Source: Deltaproteobacteria bacterium (GTDB lineage Bacteria; Myxococcota_A; UBA9160; JAFDDA01). Taken from it: a stretch of 44,270 nt of DNA. Each line of letters starts with the position of its first letter. The first letter of the stretch is position 1. A model generated the notes under the pieces. It was not told the origin of the DNA. It saw only the letters and a program-made list of their open reading frames with translations, and searched no databases. This document shows positions 18,059 through 25,937 of this stretch, piece after piece. A program made the translations under genes and the position numbers. The DNA lies in the NCBI GenBank assembly GCA_019311105.1, contig JAFDDA010000015.1:1-44270 (forward strand), in the 5' to 3' direction.

Positions 18059-18940
18059 ATGCGGGATCTCCTGCTTCGATTGCGAGTTCCGCTCCTCTTT
18101 GGAGTGATCCTCCTGGTTTCGCTCGTGAGCATGCACGCCGACCGGCGGGCGCGCAGCGCGGGGCCGGGTGAGCTGGGCTTCGCACGCGGCATGGTGCTCG
18201 ACGTCGCCGTCCCCCTTCAGAAGATGATCGCCGCGCCGGTCGACCTCGTGCGCGACACGTGGCAGCAATACGTCGCGCTCGTCGACGTCCAACACGAAAA
18301 CGATTCACTGCGGGCACAGCTCTCGGCATTGCGTGAAGAGAACCTCCAGTACCGCGAGGCGCTCGTGGCCAGCGGGCGCCTGCAGCGGATCGTCGAGATG
18401 CGCGACGGCTTCGAGACGCCGATGCTGCCCATGGAGGTGGTGGGCCAGGACATCTCGCCGTGGTTCCGTTCGGTGCTGCTCGACCGCGGCCACGCCAACG
18501 GCCTGCGCGCGGGGATGCCGGTGATCACGGACTCCGGCGTGGTCGGGCTCGTCACGGCGACCTCCGAGAACGCCGGCCGCACGATGTTGCTGGTCGACCG
18601 TCAGAGCGCCATCGATGGCATCGTGCAACGCAGCCGGGTCCGTGGGATCGTGCGCGGCCGCGGTGGCGACCGGCTGGAGTTCGAGTTCGTGGTGGGCGGA
18701 GCCGACGTGGCCGTGGGGGACGAGGTCATCTCTTCGGGTCTGGACGGCGTCTACCCGAAGGGCCTGAGCGTCGGACGGGTCGAAGAGCTCGTCGCCTCGC
18801 CCTACGGGTTGACCCAGCACGCGATCCTTGAGCCGGCGGTGGACTTCGGTCAGCTCGAGCAGGTCTTCGTGATGCTCTGGCGCGCGCCGACCATGGAGCT
18901 GCTCTACGACGACGCCGCGGCGCCCGCGCCGGGTTCATGA
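18059..18940 (+). CDS. mreC: Rod shape-determining protein MreC
   Basis: MreC is the periplasmic scaffold that links MreB/MreD to PBP2-RodA and activates PBP2. The 293-aa protein has one N-terminal transmembrane helix (PLLFGVILLVSLVSM), a coiled coil near residues 75-110 (VDVQHENDSLRAQLSALREEN) that drives dimerisation, and the beta-barrel domain with WFRSVLLDRGHANGLRAGMPV and GVVGLVTATSENAGRTMLLVD. The ATG is the first in frame after mreB and gives the normal length. The stop overlaps the mreD ATG (ATGA). Confidence 0.95.
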   Translation: MRDLLLRLRVPLLFGVILLVSLVSMHADRRARSAGPGELGFARGMVLDVAVPLQKMIAAPVDLVRDTWQQYVALVDVQHENDSLRAQLSALREENLQYREALVASGRLQRIVEMRDGFETPMLPMEVVGQDISPWFRSVLLDRGHANGLRAGMPVITDSGVVGLVTATSENAGRTMLLVDRQSAIDGIVQRSRVRGIVRGRGGDRLEFEFVVGGADVAVGDEVISSGLDGVYPKGLSVGRVEELVASPYGLTQHAILEPAVDFGQLEQVFVMLWRAPTMELLYDDAAAPAPGS

Positions 18941-19461
18941 AACCGGCGATTGCGCTGGCGCTGGCCGGCATCACCGCACTGATCCTGCGTGGGGCTCTCG
19001 CCGGGGCCATCCCACAGGGCTTCCATCCCGACCTCGTGTTGGTGGTCGTCGTGGCGCTCGGCCTCCTGCAGCCCGGCGCCACGGGTCTGCTGATCGCGGC
19101 GGGGCTGGGCTGCATGGCGGATGTCCTGACCGGGGCGCTGTTGGGTCAGCACGCATTGCTCTTCGTGGTGGCCTTCGCGATCACGCGCCTCGCCGGCGCC
19201 CAGCTCGACCTCCGCCGCGCCGCGCCGACCGCCTTCCTGGTGGCGGCACTCTCGGTGGCGTACGGGCTCGGGAGCGTCGCACTCTCTCGTTTGTTTGCGG
19301 ACGGCGTGGCCTGGCCGGCGGCAGGGCGGCTCGCGAGCCAGGCTGCCATCGATGGGCTCCTGGCTCCGTTGGTCCTGCCGTTCCTGTCCCGAGTCGTCCA
19401 AGCCCTCACGGATGATGACCGTCGCGCCGTCCCGCTCGCGCCGCGTCGGCGTGAGGCCTGA
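18937..19461 (+). CDS. mreD: Rod shape-determining protein MreD
   Basis: MreD is a small integral membrane partner of MreC in the elongasome. This 174-aa protein is strongly hydrophobic, with about five transmembrane helices (for example ALALAGITALILRGALAGA, DLVLVVVVALGLLQPGATG, HALLFVVAFAITRLAG). It has the typical pattern in which helix 2 is preceded by PDLVL. Sequence conservation is low in this family, so position carries weight: it overlaps mreC by four bases and is two bases from mrdA. Confidence 0.9.
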   Translation: MKPAIALALAGITALILRGALAGAIPQGFHPDLVLVVVVALGLLQPGATGLLIAAGLGCMADVLTGALLGQHALLFVVAFAITRLAGAQLDLRRAAPTAFLVAALSVAYGLGSVALSRLFADGVAWPAAGRLASQAAIDGLLAPLVLPFLSRVVQALTDDDRRAVPLAPRRREA

Positions 19462-19463
19462 GC

Positions 19464-21410
19464 GTGCTCGGCAACCTCGGCAGCGGCCTCGACCCCCACG
19501 TGGAGCGACGCGTCACGTGGCTTTCGCTCCTGGTGATCGTGGCGTTCTCGATCTTCGGCCTGCGGTTGTTCCAGCTCCAGGTGATCCAAGGCGAGGCGCT
19601 GCGCCTGCGTTCGGAACGCAACCGGATCCGGACCGTCCGACTCGAAGCCCCACGCGGGCAGATCCTCGATCGTGAGGGGCGGCCGATCGCGACCACACGG
19701 GCTGCCTTCTCGCTCCAAGCGATCCCGGCCGAAGTGCGCCAGCCTGACGTGACCTGGCCCGTGCTGGCGGAGCTGGTCGGAGGCGAGGCCGGCGCCCTGC
19801 GCGAACGCGTTGAAAAGCCGCGCGGTCGCCGCCGCTTCCAGCCCGTGGATCTCGTGGGCGATCTCTCCCGTGACGCGCTCGCCCGCGTCGAGTCACATCG
19901 CTACGCGCTGCCCGGGGTCACCACGGACGTACGCCCGCGCAGGCTCTATGTCGACGGCGAGTTTGCGCCCCACCTGCTCGGCACGCTCGGCCAGGTGCGC
20001 GAGTCGCAGTTGAAGACGCGGGCTTTCGCGGACTATCGCGCCGGCGAGGTGGTGGGACAGTCAGGGATCGAATCGCTGCTCGAGGCGCACCTGCGCGGCC
20101 GCGCCGGAGGCCGCAACGTCGTGGTCGACGTGGCAGGCCGAGAGGTGGAGGTCCTCGAAGAGGTGGAGCCCGAGCCCGGCGGCAGCGTCGTGCTGAGCCT
20201 CGACTGGGACCTCCAGGAGATCGCCCGCCAGGCGTACCGTCGGGAGAGCGGCGGTGTCGACCGGGCTGGCGCCGTGGTCGCTCTCGACCCGCGCAACGGC
20301 GACGTGCTCGTGCTGCTCTCGAGCCCCGGCTACGACCCCAACGATTTCGTGGGCGGGATCGACACGGCGACCTGGCGCTCGCTCAATGACAACCCGCGGC
20401 GCCCGCTCCACGACCGCGTGCTCTCGGGCCAGTATCCGCCCGGCTCGACCTACAAGCCGATCGTGGCGGCGGCCGCGCTCGAGGAAGGCATCGCCAACGC
20501 CGAGACGCGCGTCTTCTGCCCGGGCCACTGGAAGCTCGGGCGGCGCACATATCGCTGTTGGAAACGGGCCGGCCACGGTTGGGTCGACATGCAGAAGGCG
20601 CTCGTCGAATCGTGCGACGTCTTCTTCTACGAGATCGGTCGCAAGCTCGGCATCGATCGCATCGCCTACTTCGCTCGGGGCTTCGGCCTCGGGCGCAAAC
20701 CCGGGATCGGTCTGCCCCAGGAGAAGGCGGGCCTCGTCCCCACCACGGCCTGGAAGCTCGCCCGGCGCGGCGAGCCCTGGATCGGGGGGGAGACGATCTC
20801 CGCCGCGATCGGCCAGGGCTACAACCTCGTGACGCCGCTGCAGCTCGCCGTTGCGACCGCGACGCTCGCCAACGGCGGCACGCAGATCCGGCCGCGCATC
20901 GTCCTGCGCCGGACGGACCGCGACGGCCGCATCCTCGAAGTGACGCACCCCGAGGTGCGCGGCACCGCGCCTGTCGCGCTCGAACACCTCGAACGCGTGC
21001 GCGATGGGATGATCGGGGTCGTGTCGAGCCCGCGCGGCACCGGGCACGCGGTGGCGGTGAAGGGTCTCGAGGTTGCGGCGAAGACCGGCACGGCCCAGGT
21101 CGTCGGCCTCCAGCACACCGAAGACCTCGACGAAGAAGAGATCGCAGAGCACCATCGCGACCACGCCTGGTTCATCGCCTATGCGCCCGCCAAGGCGCCA
21201 GAAATCGTGGTGACCGTCCTGGTGGAACACGGGGGGCATGGCGGGTCGGCGGCGGGGCCCGTGGCCGGGAAGCTGATCCAGGCGTGGTGGGACAAGAAGC
21301 AGGCGGCCCTCGCGCCCGCCGAGTCGCCGACGCTGGAGGATGGCTCGCCCGAACCGGTCGTCACCGCAGATGCGGTCGTCGAAGGGGAGGGCGACCGTGC
21401 TGCGAATTGA
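19464..21410 (+). CDS. mrdA: Penicillin-binding protein 2 (elongasome transpeptidase)
   Basis: PBP2 cross-links peptidoglycan along the cylinder. The 648-aa protein has an N-terminal anchor (LSLLVIVAFSIFGLRLFQLQV), the dimerisation/pedestal block beginning RLEAPRGQILDREGRPIA, and the transpeptidase domain. The nucleophile is Ser328 in GSTYKP, the second motif is Ser383-Cys-Asp385 (SxD, as in E. coli PBP2) and the third is Lys540-Thr-Gly (AAKTGTAQ). The GTG start is two bases after mreD. The C-terminus overlaps the rodA start by 14 bases. Its partner glycosyltransferase RodA is encoded next. Confidence 0.95.
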   Translation: MLGNLGSGLDPHVERRVTWLSLLVIVAFSIFGLRLFQLQVIQGEALRLRSERNRIRTVRLEAPRGQILDREGRPIATTRAAFSLQAIPAEVRQPDVTWPVLAELVGGEAGALRERVEKPRGRRRFQPVDLVGDLSRDALARVESHRYALPGVTTDVRPRRLYVDGEFAPHLLGTLGQVRESQLKTRAFADYRAGEVVGQSGIESLLEAHLRGRAGGRNVVVDVAGREVEVLEEVEPEPGGSVVLSLDWDLQEIARQAYRRESGGVDRAGAVVALDPRNGDVLVLLSSPGYDPNDFVGGIDTATWRSLNDNPRRPLHDRVLSGQYPPGSTYKPIVAAAALEEGIANAETRVFCPGHWKLGRRTYRCWKRAGHGWVDMQKALVESCDVFFYEIGRKLGIDRIAYFARGFGLGRKPGIGLPQEKAGLVPTTAWKLARRGEPWIGGETISAAIGQGYNLVTPLQLAVATATLANGGTQIRPRIVLRRTDRDGRILEVTHPEVRGTAPVALEHLERVRDGMIGVVSSPRGTGHAVAVKGLEVAAKTGTAQVVGLQHTEDLDEEEIAEHHRDHAWFIAYAPAKAPEIVVTVLVEHGGHGGSAAGPVAGKLIQAWWDKKQAALAPAESPTLEDGSPEPVVTADAVVEGEGDRAAN

Positions 21411-22503
21411 CCGACGGTCGGCGCAGAACTTCGACTGGTTGTTGCTCGGCCTCACGGTGGTGCTCGTTGGGATGGGGCTCGCGAATCTCTGGTCGGCCAC
21501 TCACTCCGGCCCCGGCGGCATGGCGCCCGAAGTCCGGCGCCAGCTCACGGCCCTCGCGATCGGGACGATGGCCCTCGTCGCGGCCGTGGCCGTGGACTAC
21601 CGCCACCTGCAGCGCCTGGCGATGCCGGCCTACGTCGCGACTCTCGTGCTGTTGCTCTTGACCTTGGTGTTGGCACCGGTGATCCGCGGCAGCCAGGGCT
21701 GGCTCGTTTTCGGCCCGGTGCGGATCCAACCTTCGGAACTTGCGAGGGTGGGAGCCGTCCTCGTGCTCGCGCGCTGGTTCGCGCGCAATCCGCCGAGCCA
21801 GATCCGGCAGCTGCGCGAGCTGTGGAAGCCCGCCGCTTTGTTGGTGGCGCCCGTCACCTTGATCGTGCTGCAGCGCGACATGGGCGTCGCTCTGCTGACC
21901 CTGTTGGTGGGCACGACCTTCGTGGTCTTCGTCCGCATCCCGGCGCGCGCGTGGGCCGGGGTCGCCGCGCTCGGCGTGGCGGCGTTTGCCGGGCTGTGGT
22001 CGTTCGGTCTCCGGGATTACCAGCGCGGTCGCATCCTCGACTTCGTCGACCCCGGCCGCGACCCACTCTCGTCCGGCTACCAGGCCATTCAGTCGACCAT
22101 CGCCGTCGGCTCGGGGGGGCTCTTCGGCAAGGGCTATCTCGAGGGTACGCAGACCCAGCTGCGCTTCCTTCCGACCCAGCACACCGACTTCGTCTTTTCG
22201 GTGCTCGCCGAAGAGTGGGGATTGATCGGGAGCTTCGTCGTCCTCGGCTTGTTCATCGCGCTGCTGCTCTGGGGGCTCGTGATCGCGCGCAACTCGAAGG
22301 ACAACTTCGGCGCGTTCCTCGCGGTCGGTTGCGTGGCGCTGCTCTTCTGGCCCGCGGCCATCAACGTCGCGATGGTGCTCGGCCTCGCGCCGGTGATCGG
22401 CGTCCCGCTGCCGCTCTTCTCCTATGGCGGCTCCGCCTTGCTGGCAAACCTCGCCACCATCGGGCTGCTGCTCAACGTCTCGATGCGTCGCTACATGTTC
22501 TAG
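21397..22503 (+). CDS. rodA: Rod shape-determining protein RodA (SEDS peptidoglycan polymerase)
   Basis: RodA polymerises lipid II into glycan strands and works as a complex with PBP2. The 368-aa protein has about ten transmembrane helices and the SEDS signatures GSQGWLVFGPVRIQPSEL (with the Glu), QRDMGVALL, FLPTQHTDFVFSVLAEEWG and GVPLPLFSYGGSALLANL. The GTG at this position was selected because GGGGAGG lies 6 nt upstream. A longer in-frame start exists inside mrdA but would add non-family sequence. It ends the shape operon proper; a HAD phosphatase gene follows 11 bases later. Confidence 0.96.
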   Translation: MLRIDRRSAQNFDWLLLGLTVVLVGMGLANLWSATHSGPGGMAPEVRRQLTALAIGTMALVAAVAVDYRHLQRLAMPAYVATLVLLLLTLVLAPVIRGSQGWLVFGPVRIQPSELARVGAVLVLARWFARNPPSQIRQLRELWKPAALLVAPVTLIVLQRDMGVALLTLLVGTTFVVFVRIPARAWAGVAALGVAAFAGLWSFGLRDYQRGRILDFVDPGRDPLSSGYQAIQSTIAVGSGGLFGKGYLEGTQTQLRFLPTQHTDFVFSVLAEEWGLIGSFVVLGLFIALLLWGLVIARNSKDNFGAFLAVGCVALLFWPAAINVAMVLGLAPVIGVPLPLFSYGGSALLANLATIGLLLNVSMRRYMF

Positions 22504-22514
22504 ACTCGGCCGCG

Positions 22515-23219
22515 ATGACGGACGAGCTGCCCGCAACACGGCCCAACCGGGTCGGCGCCTTCTTCGACATGGACAAGACCCTGATCTGCGAGAACTCCGG
22601 GTCGCTGTACATGAAGTACCGCTATGAGCGCGGCGAGCTCACGGGTTGGGATCTGGTAAAGGGCCTCGGCGCCTACCTTCAGTACAAGGCCGGCGTGCTC
22701 GACATCGCCGATTGGACCGAGAGCATGCTCTCCCAGTTCAAGGGCGAGAGCGAGGCCGAGATGGAGCGCGAGGCGGCGGTCTGGTTCGAGGAGTGCGTCG
22801 CCGAGACGGTCTACCCCGAAGCGGCCGAGGTCGTGCAGGGCCACCTGGATGCCGGCCACATCGTGGCCATCGTGTCGGGCTCGATGCGCTTCGTCGTGCA
22901 ACCCCTCGCCCTGCGTCTCGGCATCCCGCACGTCCTGTACACGAGGCTCGAAGTCGAGGACGGGCTCTTCACCGGCCGCGTCATCGAGCCCATCTGTATG
23001 GAAGAGGGAAAGATCTACTGGCTCCAGCAGTTCATCGAGGAAGAACGCATCGACCTCGCGAAGAGTTGGTTCTACACCGACTCCATCACCGACCTGCCGC
23101 TACTCGATCTGGTAGGCCACCCCGTCGTCACGAACCCCGACCCGTTCCTGTACCGCGAAGCGGTACGCCGACGCTGGCCCGTAAAACTATTCAAGAGCCC
23201 GATGGAACCAGCCGCCTGA
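22515..23219 (+). CDS. HAD-IB family phosphatase (SerB-like)
   Basis: A 234-aa haloacid dehalogenase-type hydrolase of subfamily IB. Motif I is FFDMDKTL (nucleophile Asp18, acid/base Asp20), motif II is VSGSM, and motif IV is YTDSITDLPLLDLVG. The intervening helical cap and the ending NPDPFLYREAVRRRWPV match the HAD-IB/phosphoserine-phosphatase-like group that also includes CicA-type proteins and lysophosphatidate phosphatases. The substrate is unknown. It sits 11 bases after rodA and is probably co-transcribed. The transcript then meets a large inverted repeat before the convergent trxA. Confidence 0.87.
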   Translation: MTDELPATRPNRVGAFFDMDKTLICENSGSLYMKYRYERGELTGWDLVKGLGAYLQYKAGVLDIADWTESMLSQFKGESEAEMEREAAVWFEECVAETVYPEAAEVVQGHLDAGHIVAIVSGSMRFVVQPLALRLGIPHVLYTRLEVEDGLFTGRVIEPICMEEGKIYWLQQFIEEERIDLAKSWFYTDSITDLPLLDLVGHPVVTNPDPFLYREAVRRRWPVKLFKSPMEPAA

Positions 23220-23229
23220 TGGGCAAGGA

Positions 23230-23343
23230 GGGTTCCGGACGGGCAAAGGGTCCGGCGAAATAAAGCGCAGCCCGCCCGCAAGCCCCTGAGACCCCGCAGC
23301 ATCGAGCGAGCCATTCGCCGGACCCTTTGCCCGGCCGGAACCC
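23230..23343. repeat. Inverted repeat with 30-bp arms between convergent HAD and trxA genes
   Basis: Bases 23230-23259 and 23314-23343 are reverse complements at 29 of 30 positions, with a 54-base interior. The arm includes GGGCAAAGGGTCCGGCGAA. It does not share sequence with the elements at 2.9 and 11.4 kb. Placement between two convergent stops would let it end both transcripts, but no T-run follows, so a REP-like palindrome is equally possible. Confidence 0.65.
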
Positions 23344-23368
23344 GAAGCCGCAAGAGAAGAAAGGTCGG

Positions 23369-23692
23369 TCAGAGGAGCTTCTGAGCCATCTCTTCGAAGT
23401 CGCCCTTCGGGCGTGCGCCCTGAAGCATTTCGACGACTTCGCCGTTCTGGAAGGCGAGCACTGTCGGTATCGCGCGCACGCCGTACTTGGCCGGCGTGCT
23501 CGGGTTCTCGTCGATGTTCATCTTGACGATCTTCACCTTGCCGTCGAACTGATCGGCGAGGTCCTTCACGATGGGAGCGATGGCGCGGCAGGGCGCACAC
23601 CACTCGGCCCAGAAATCGATGATTGCCGGCGTGTCCGAGTTGAGGACCTCCGCCTCGAAGTTCTGATCGGTGACGTCCACGATGTCGGCCAT
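23369..23692 (-). CDS. trxA: Thioredoxin
   Basis: A classic 107-aa thioredoxin that reduces protein disulfides in the cytoplasm with electrons from thioredoxin reductase. The active site is WAEWCAPCRAIAP with Cys32 and Cys35 (CAPC in place of the usual CGPC). VDVTDQNFEAEV leads in, and the cis-Pro loop is YGVRAIPTVLAF. GAGGAG precedes the ATG. The frame is open much further upstream but would run antisense through gmhA without thioredoxin homology. It is monocistronic and divergent from gmhA. Confidence 0.97.
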   Translation of the reverse strand: MADIVDVTDQNFEAEVLNSDTPAIIDFWAEWCAPCRAIAPIVKDLADQFDGKVKIVKMNIDENPSTPAKYGVRAIPTVLAFQNGEVVEMLQGARPKGDFEEMAQKLL

Positions 23693-23853
23693 GGCTGCAA
23701 CTCCTCTTGCTCTCGTGCGCGCGCGAGTTCTTGGATGTCTGACTTCGAGCCGGGTCACGGGACTGCCCCGAAACGGCCAGGAAGCGACGGTCGAGCGTAG
23801 CAGCCGGTTTTGCGGCGGGGGCGCGGCGCCCTGGGTGCCTGTTTTGCCCGACG

Positions 23854-23882
23854 TTGACGCCCGCGGGGGTGCCCGGTAACCT
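23854..23882 (+). promoter_or_regulatory. Promoter of the gmhA-heme operon
   Basis: TTGACG and TAACCT are separated by 17 bases; the predicted start lies about 60 bases before the gmhA ATG. It is the only good promoter seen before the eight tightly spaced genes to 30.9 kb. The remainder of 23693-23853 shows no gene. Confidence 0.55.
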
Positions 23883-23950
23883 CGTCGCTTATCCCGGATC
23901 TCCCCGTATTTCAAAGACTTTTTACCGGGATCCCCCCAGGAGACCGCGTC

Positions 23951-24547
23951 ATGTCCCATCCCGACGCGCCCGCCCGCGTTCGAGCGATCCTCCACGAGAG
24001 CATGGCCGTGAAGCAGGCCCTGGCGGACGGCGCGGCCGAGACCGTGGCCCGCGCGGCGGAGCTCTGCACGGCCGGCCTCCAGGGCGGGGGCAAGATCCTG
24101 CTCTTCGGGAACGGGGGCTCCGCGAGCGATGCCCAGCACATCGCCGGCGAACTGACCGGGCGCCTCTCGCGCGAACGGCCGGCGTTGCCCGCCATCGCGC
24201 TCACCGCCAACTCCTCCGACCTCACCGCCATCGGCAACGACTACGGCTTCGACCACGTCTTTACACGACTCATCCAGGCCCACGGGCGCGAGGGTGACGT
24301 GGCCGTCGCGATCTCGACCTCGGGCAACTCACCCAACGTCCTGGCCGCGGTGAAGGAGGCGCGCGAGCGCGGCCTCACCACCATCGGACTGATCGGCAAG
24401 GACGGCGGCAAGCTCGCCCCGCTTGTCGATTGCGCGATCGTCGTCCCGTCGAACGACACCCAGCGCATCCAGGAATCCCACATCACCATCGGCCACGCGC
24501 TCTGCGAGCTCGTGGACGAGGCGCTCTTTCCGCGCTCCGAGTCCTGA
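23951..24547 (+). CDS. gmhA: Phosphoheptose isomerase (D-sedoheptulose-7-phosphate isomerase)
   Basis: GmhA makes D-glycero-D-manno-heptose 7-phosphate for the LPS inner core. The 198-aa SIS-domain protein has FGNGGSASDAQHIAGEL, LTANSSDLTAIGNDYGF, ISTSGNSPNVLAAVKEA, and the C-terminal QRIQESHITIGHALCELV with the catalytic Glu and His region. CAGGAGA lies upstream of the ATG. It is the first gene of a long operon that otherwise encodes heme synthesis, and a macro-domain gene follows 32 bases later. Other heptose genes (hldE, gmhB) are not in the window. Confidence 0.93.
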   Translation: MSHPDAPARVRAILHESMAVKQALADGAAETVARAAELCTAGLQGGGKILLFGNGGSASDAQHIAGELTGRLSRERPALPAIALTANSSDLTAIGNDYGFDHVFTRLIQAHGREGDVAVAISTSGNSPNVLAAVKEARERGLTTIGLIGKDGGKLAPLVDCAIVVPSNDTQRIQESHITIGHALCELVDEALFPRSES

Positions 24548-24579
24548 TCGATGAGCGGACGCACTCGAGCTCACTCACC

Positions 24580-25152
24580 ATGAATGGACGCATCGTTCTT
24601 CTCGAGGGCGACATCACGGCCCAGGAAGTGGACGCCGTGGTCAACGCCGCGAACAGCGCGCTGCAGCTCGGCGCCGGAGTCGCGGAGGCCATTGCCAGCC
24701 GCGGTGGGCCCTCGATCCAGGCCGAGTGTGACGCGCACGGGCCCATCGAGGTGGGCGCCGCGGCCATCACGGGCGCGGGCGATCTGCCGGCCCGCTTCGT
24801 CATCCACGCGGCGTCGATGCCGCCGGGTGGGACTGCCAGCGAGGAGAGTGTTCGCAGCTCGATGCGTGCGAGCCTCGTCCTCGCCGAGGCGAACGGCTGC
24901 GAGACGCTTGCCGTGCCTGCCATCGGCGCGGGGATCGCCGGCTTCCCGATGCAGCGTTGCGCCGAGGTTCTCCTCGAAGAGGCACGCAGTCACGTTGCCG
25001 GAGACGGCTCACTCGGCGAGATCCGGTTCGTGTTGTTCGGCGAGCCCGCCTACCGCGTGTTCGAGATGGTCGACGATTCGGCCCGCGTGGCCGAGCAGAT
25101 GGAGCGCCTCGCGAAGCAGCGTGCGGCGCGGGCGGAGGACGGCTCATGCTGA
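24580..25152 (+). CDS. Macro-domain protein (ADP-ribose binding or hydrolase)
   Basis: A 190-aa macro domain. The signature is clear: EGDITAQEVDAVVNAANSAL followed by LGAGVAEAI, then VIHAASMPPGG (in place of HxxGP) and VPAIGAGIAGFPMQRC near the second ADP-ribose loop. Bacterial members remove ADP-ribose from proteins or hydrolyse O-acetyl-ADP-ribose. The ATG selected begins the domain; an earlier in-frame extension lacks a start codon. It overlaps the next gene by seven bases (stop inside ATGCTGA). Its presence inside a heptose/heme operon is unusual and gives no clear functional hint. Confidence 0.9.
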   Translation: MNGRIVLLEGDITAQEVDAVVNAANSALQLGAGVAEAIASRGGPSIQAECDAHGPIEVGAAAITGAGDLPARFVIHAASMPPGGTASEESVRSSMRASLVLAEANGCETLAVPAIGAGIAGFPMQRCAEVLLEEARSHVAGDGSLGEIRFVLFGEPAYRVFEMVDDSARVAEQMERLAKQRAARAEDGSC

Positions 25153-25937
25153 TCGGGCTCCATCAGTTCGCTGCGGCGCTCTATCTCGCTGCCGGTGTCG
25201 CGGGTGGCGTGGCCCTGGCGCAACGCGGCGGCCGTGCGCGCCAGGTGGCCTTGCTCCTGCTGAGCGCCGGGGCCGTGGTTCATCTCGCATCCTTCGCGTT
25301 CCTGCATCAATCCGTGCCGACGCCGCAGCTGACGGATCTACCCACCGCGACTTCGTTGATGGCGTGCCTCGCGATGCTCTTCTACCTCGCCTTTGCGCGC
25401 CGCGCGCGTTGGAACGCGCTCGTCCTGGCGATGGCTCCCGTCGGCTTCCTGGGGGCCTTCGTGGGTGCGCTGCGCCTGCCCCACGCGGCCGGGGAAGGTG
25501 CGCTCGCGGCCGGAGCCTGGTCCCATGCCCACGTGTTGCTCGCGAGCGCAGGGCTGGGCTTGTTGGCCCTGGCGAGCGTCGCCGGGGTGGCGTTCCTGCG
25601 CGAGGCGTCGCGCCTCAAGTACAAGGGGCGCCCGCAGCTCTCTCAGTTGCCAGCGCTCGAAACCCTCGACCGCGTGAACCTCGTGGCCCTGTCGGTCGGC
25701 TTCCCGTTGCTTACGCTGGGTATGCTCACCGGGATGTTCTGGCTCCAGGGCGAGGCCGGACACGTCTGGAGCGGCTCGCCCCACGAGATCTGGATGACCC
25801 TGGCGTGGGCGATCTATGGGGCGCTCCTCCTGGCGCGCTTCGCGGCCCACCAGAGCGCGCGCAACGCAGCGCTCTCGGCGATCGGCGGGTTCGCGTTCCT
25901 GCTCTTCGCCGTCATCGGGATCGGGCTCACGGCATGA
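25146..25937 (+). CDS. CcsA/HemX-like integral membrane protein
   Basis: A 263-aa protein with about eight transmembrane helices, of the CcsA/ResC/HemX (cytochrome c assembly) superfamily. The diagnostic loop resembles the tryptophan-rich heme-handling motif: FWLQGEAGHVWSGSPHEIWM followed by TLAWAIYGALLLAR. Conserved His residues lie in WSHAHVLLASAGL and near the first helices. It ends four bases into hemA (ATGA), the position held by hemX in many Gram-positive and deltaproteobacterial heme operons. HemX is thought to modulate glutamyl-tRNA reductase levels; a role in heme export or cytochrome c maturation is the alternative. Confidence 0.85.
   Translation: MLIGLHQFAAALYLAAGVAGGVALAQRGGRARQVALLLLSAGAVVHLASFAFLHQSVPTPQLTDLPTATSLMACLAMLFYLAFARRARWNALVLAMAPVGFLGAFVGALRLPHAAGEGALAAGAWSHAHVLLASAGLGLLALASVAGVAFLREASRLKYKGRPQLSQLPALETLDRVNLVALSVGFPLLTLGMLTGMFWLQGEAGHVWSGSPHEIWMTLAWAIYGALLLARFAAHQSARNAALSAIGGFAFLLFAVIGIGLTA

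Noticed and set aside
23693..24283. N-terminal extension of thioredoxin
   Set aside because: It would run antisense through gmhA and has no thioredoxin homology; the ATG at 23692 has its own GAGGAG site.
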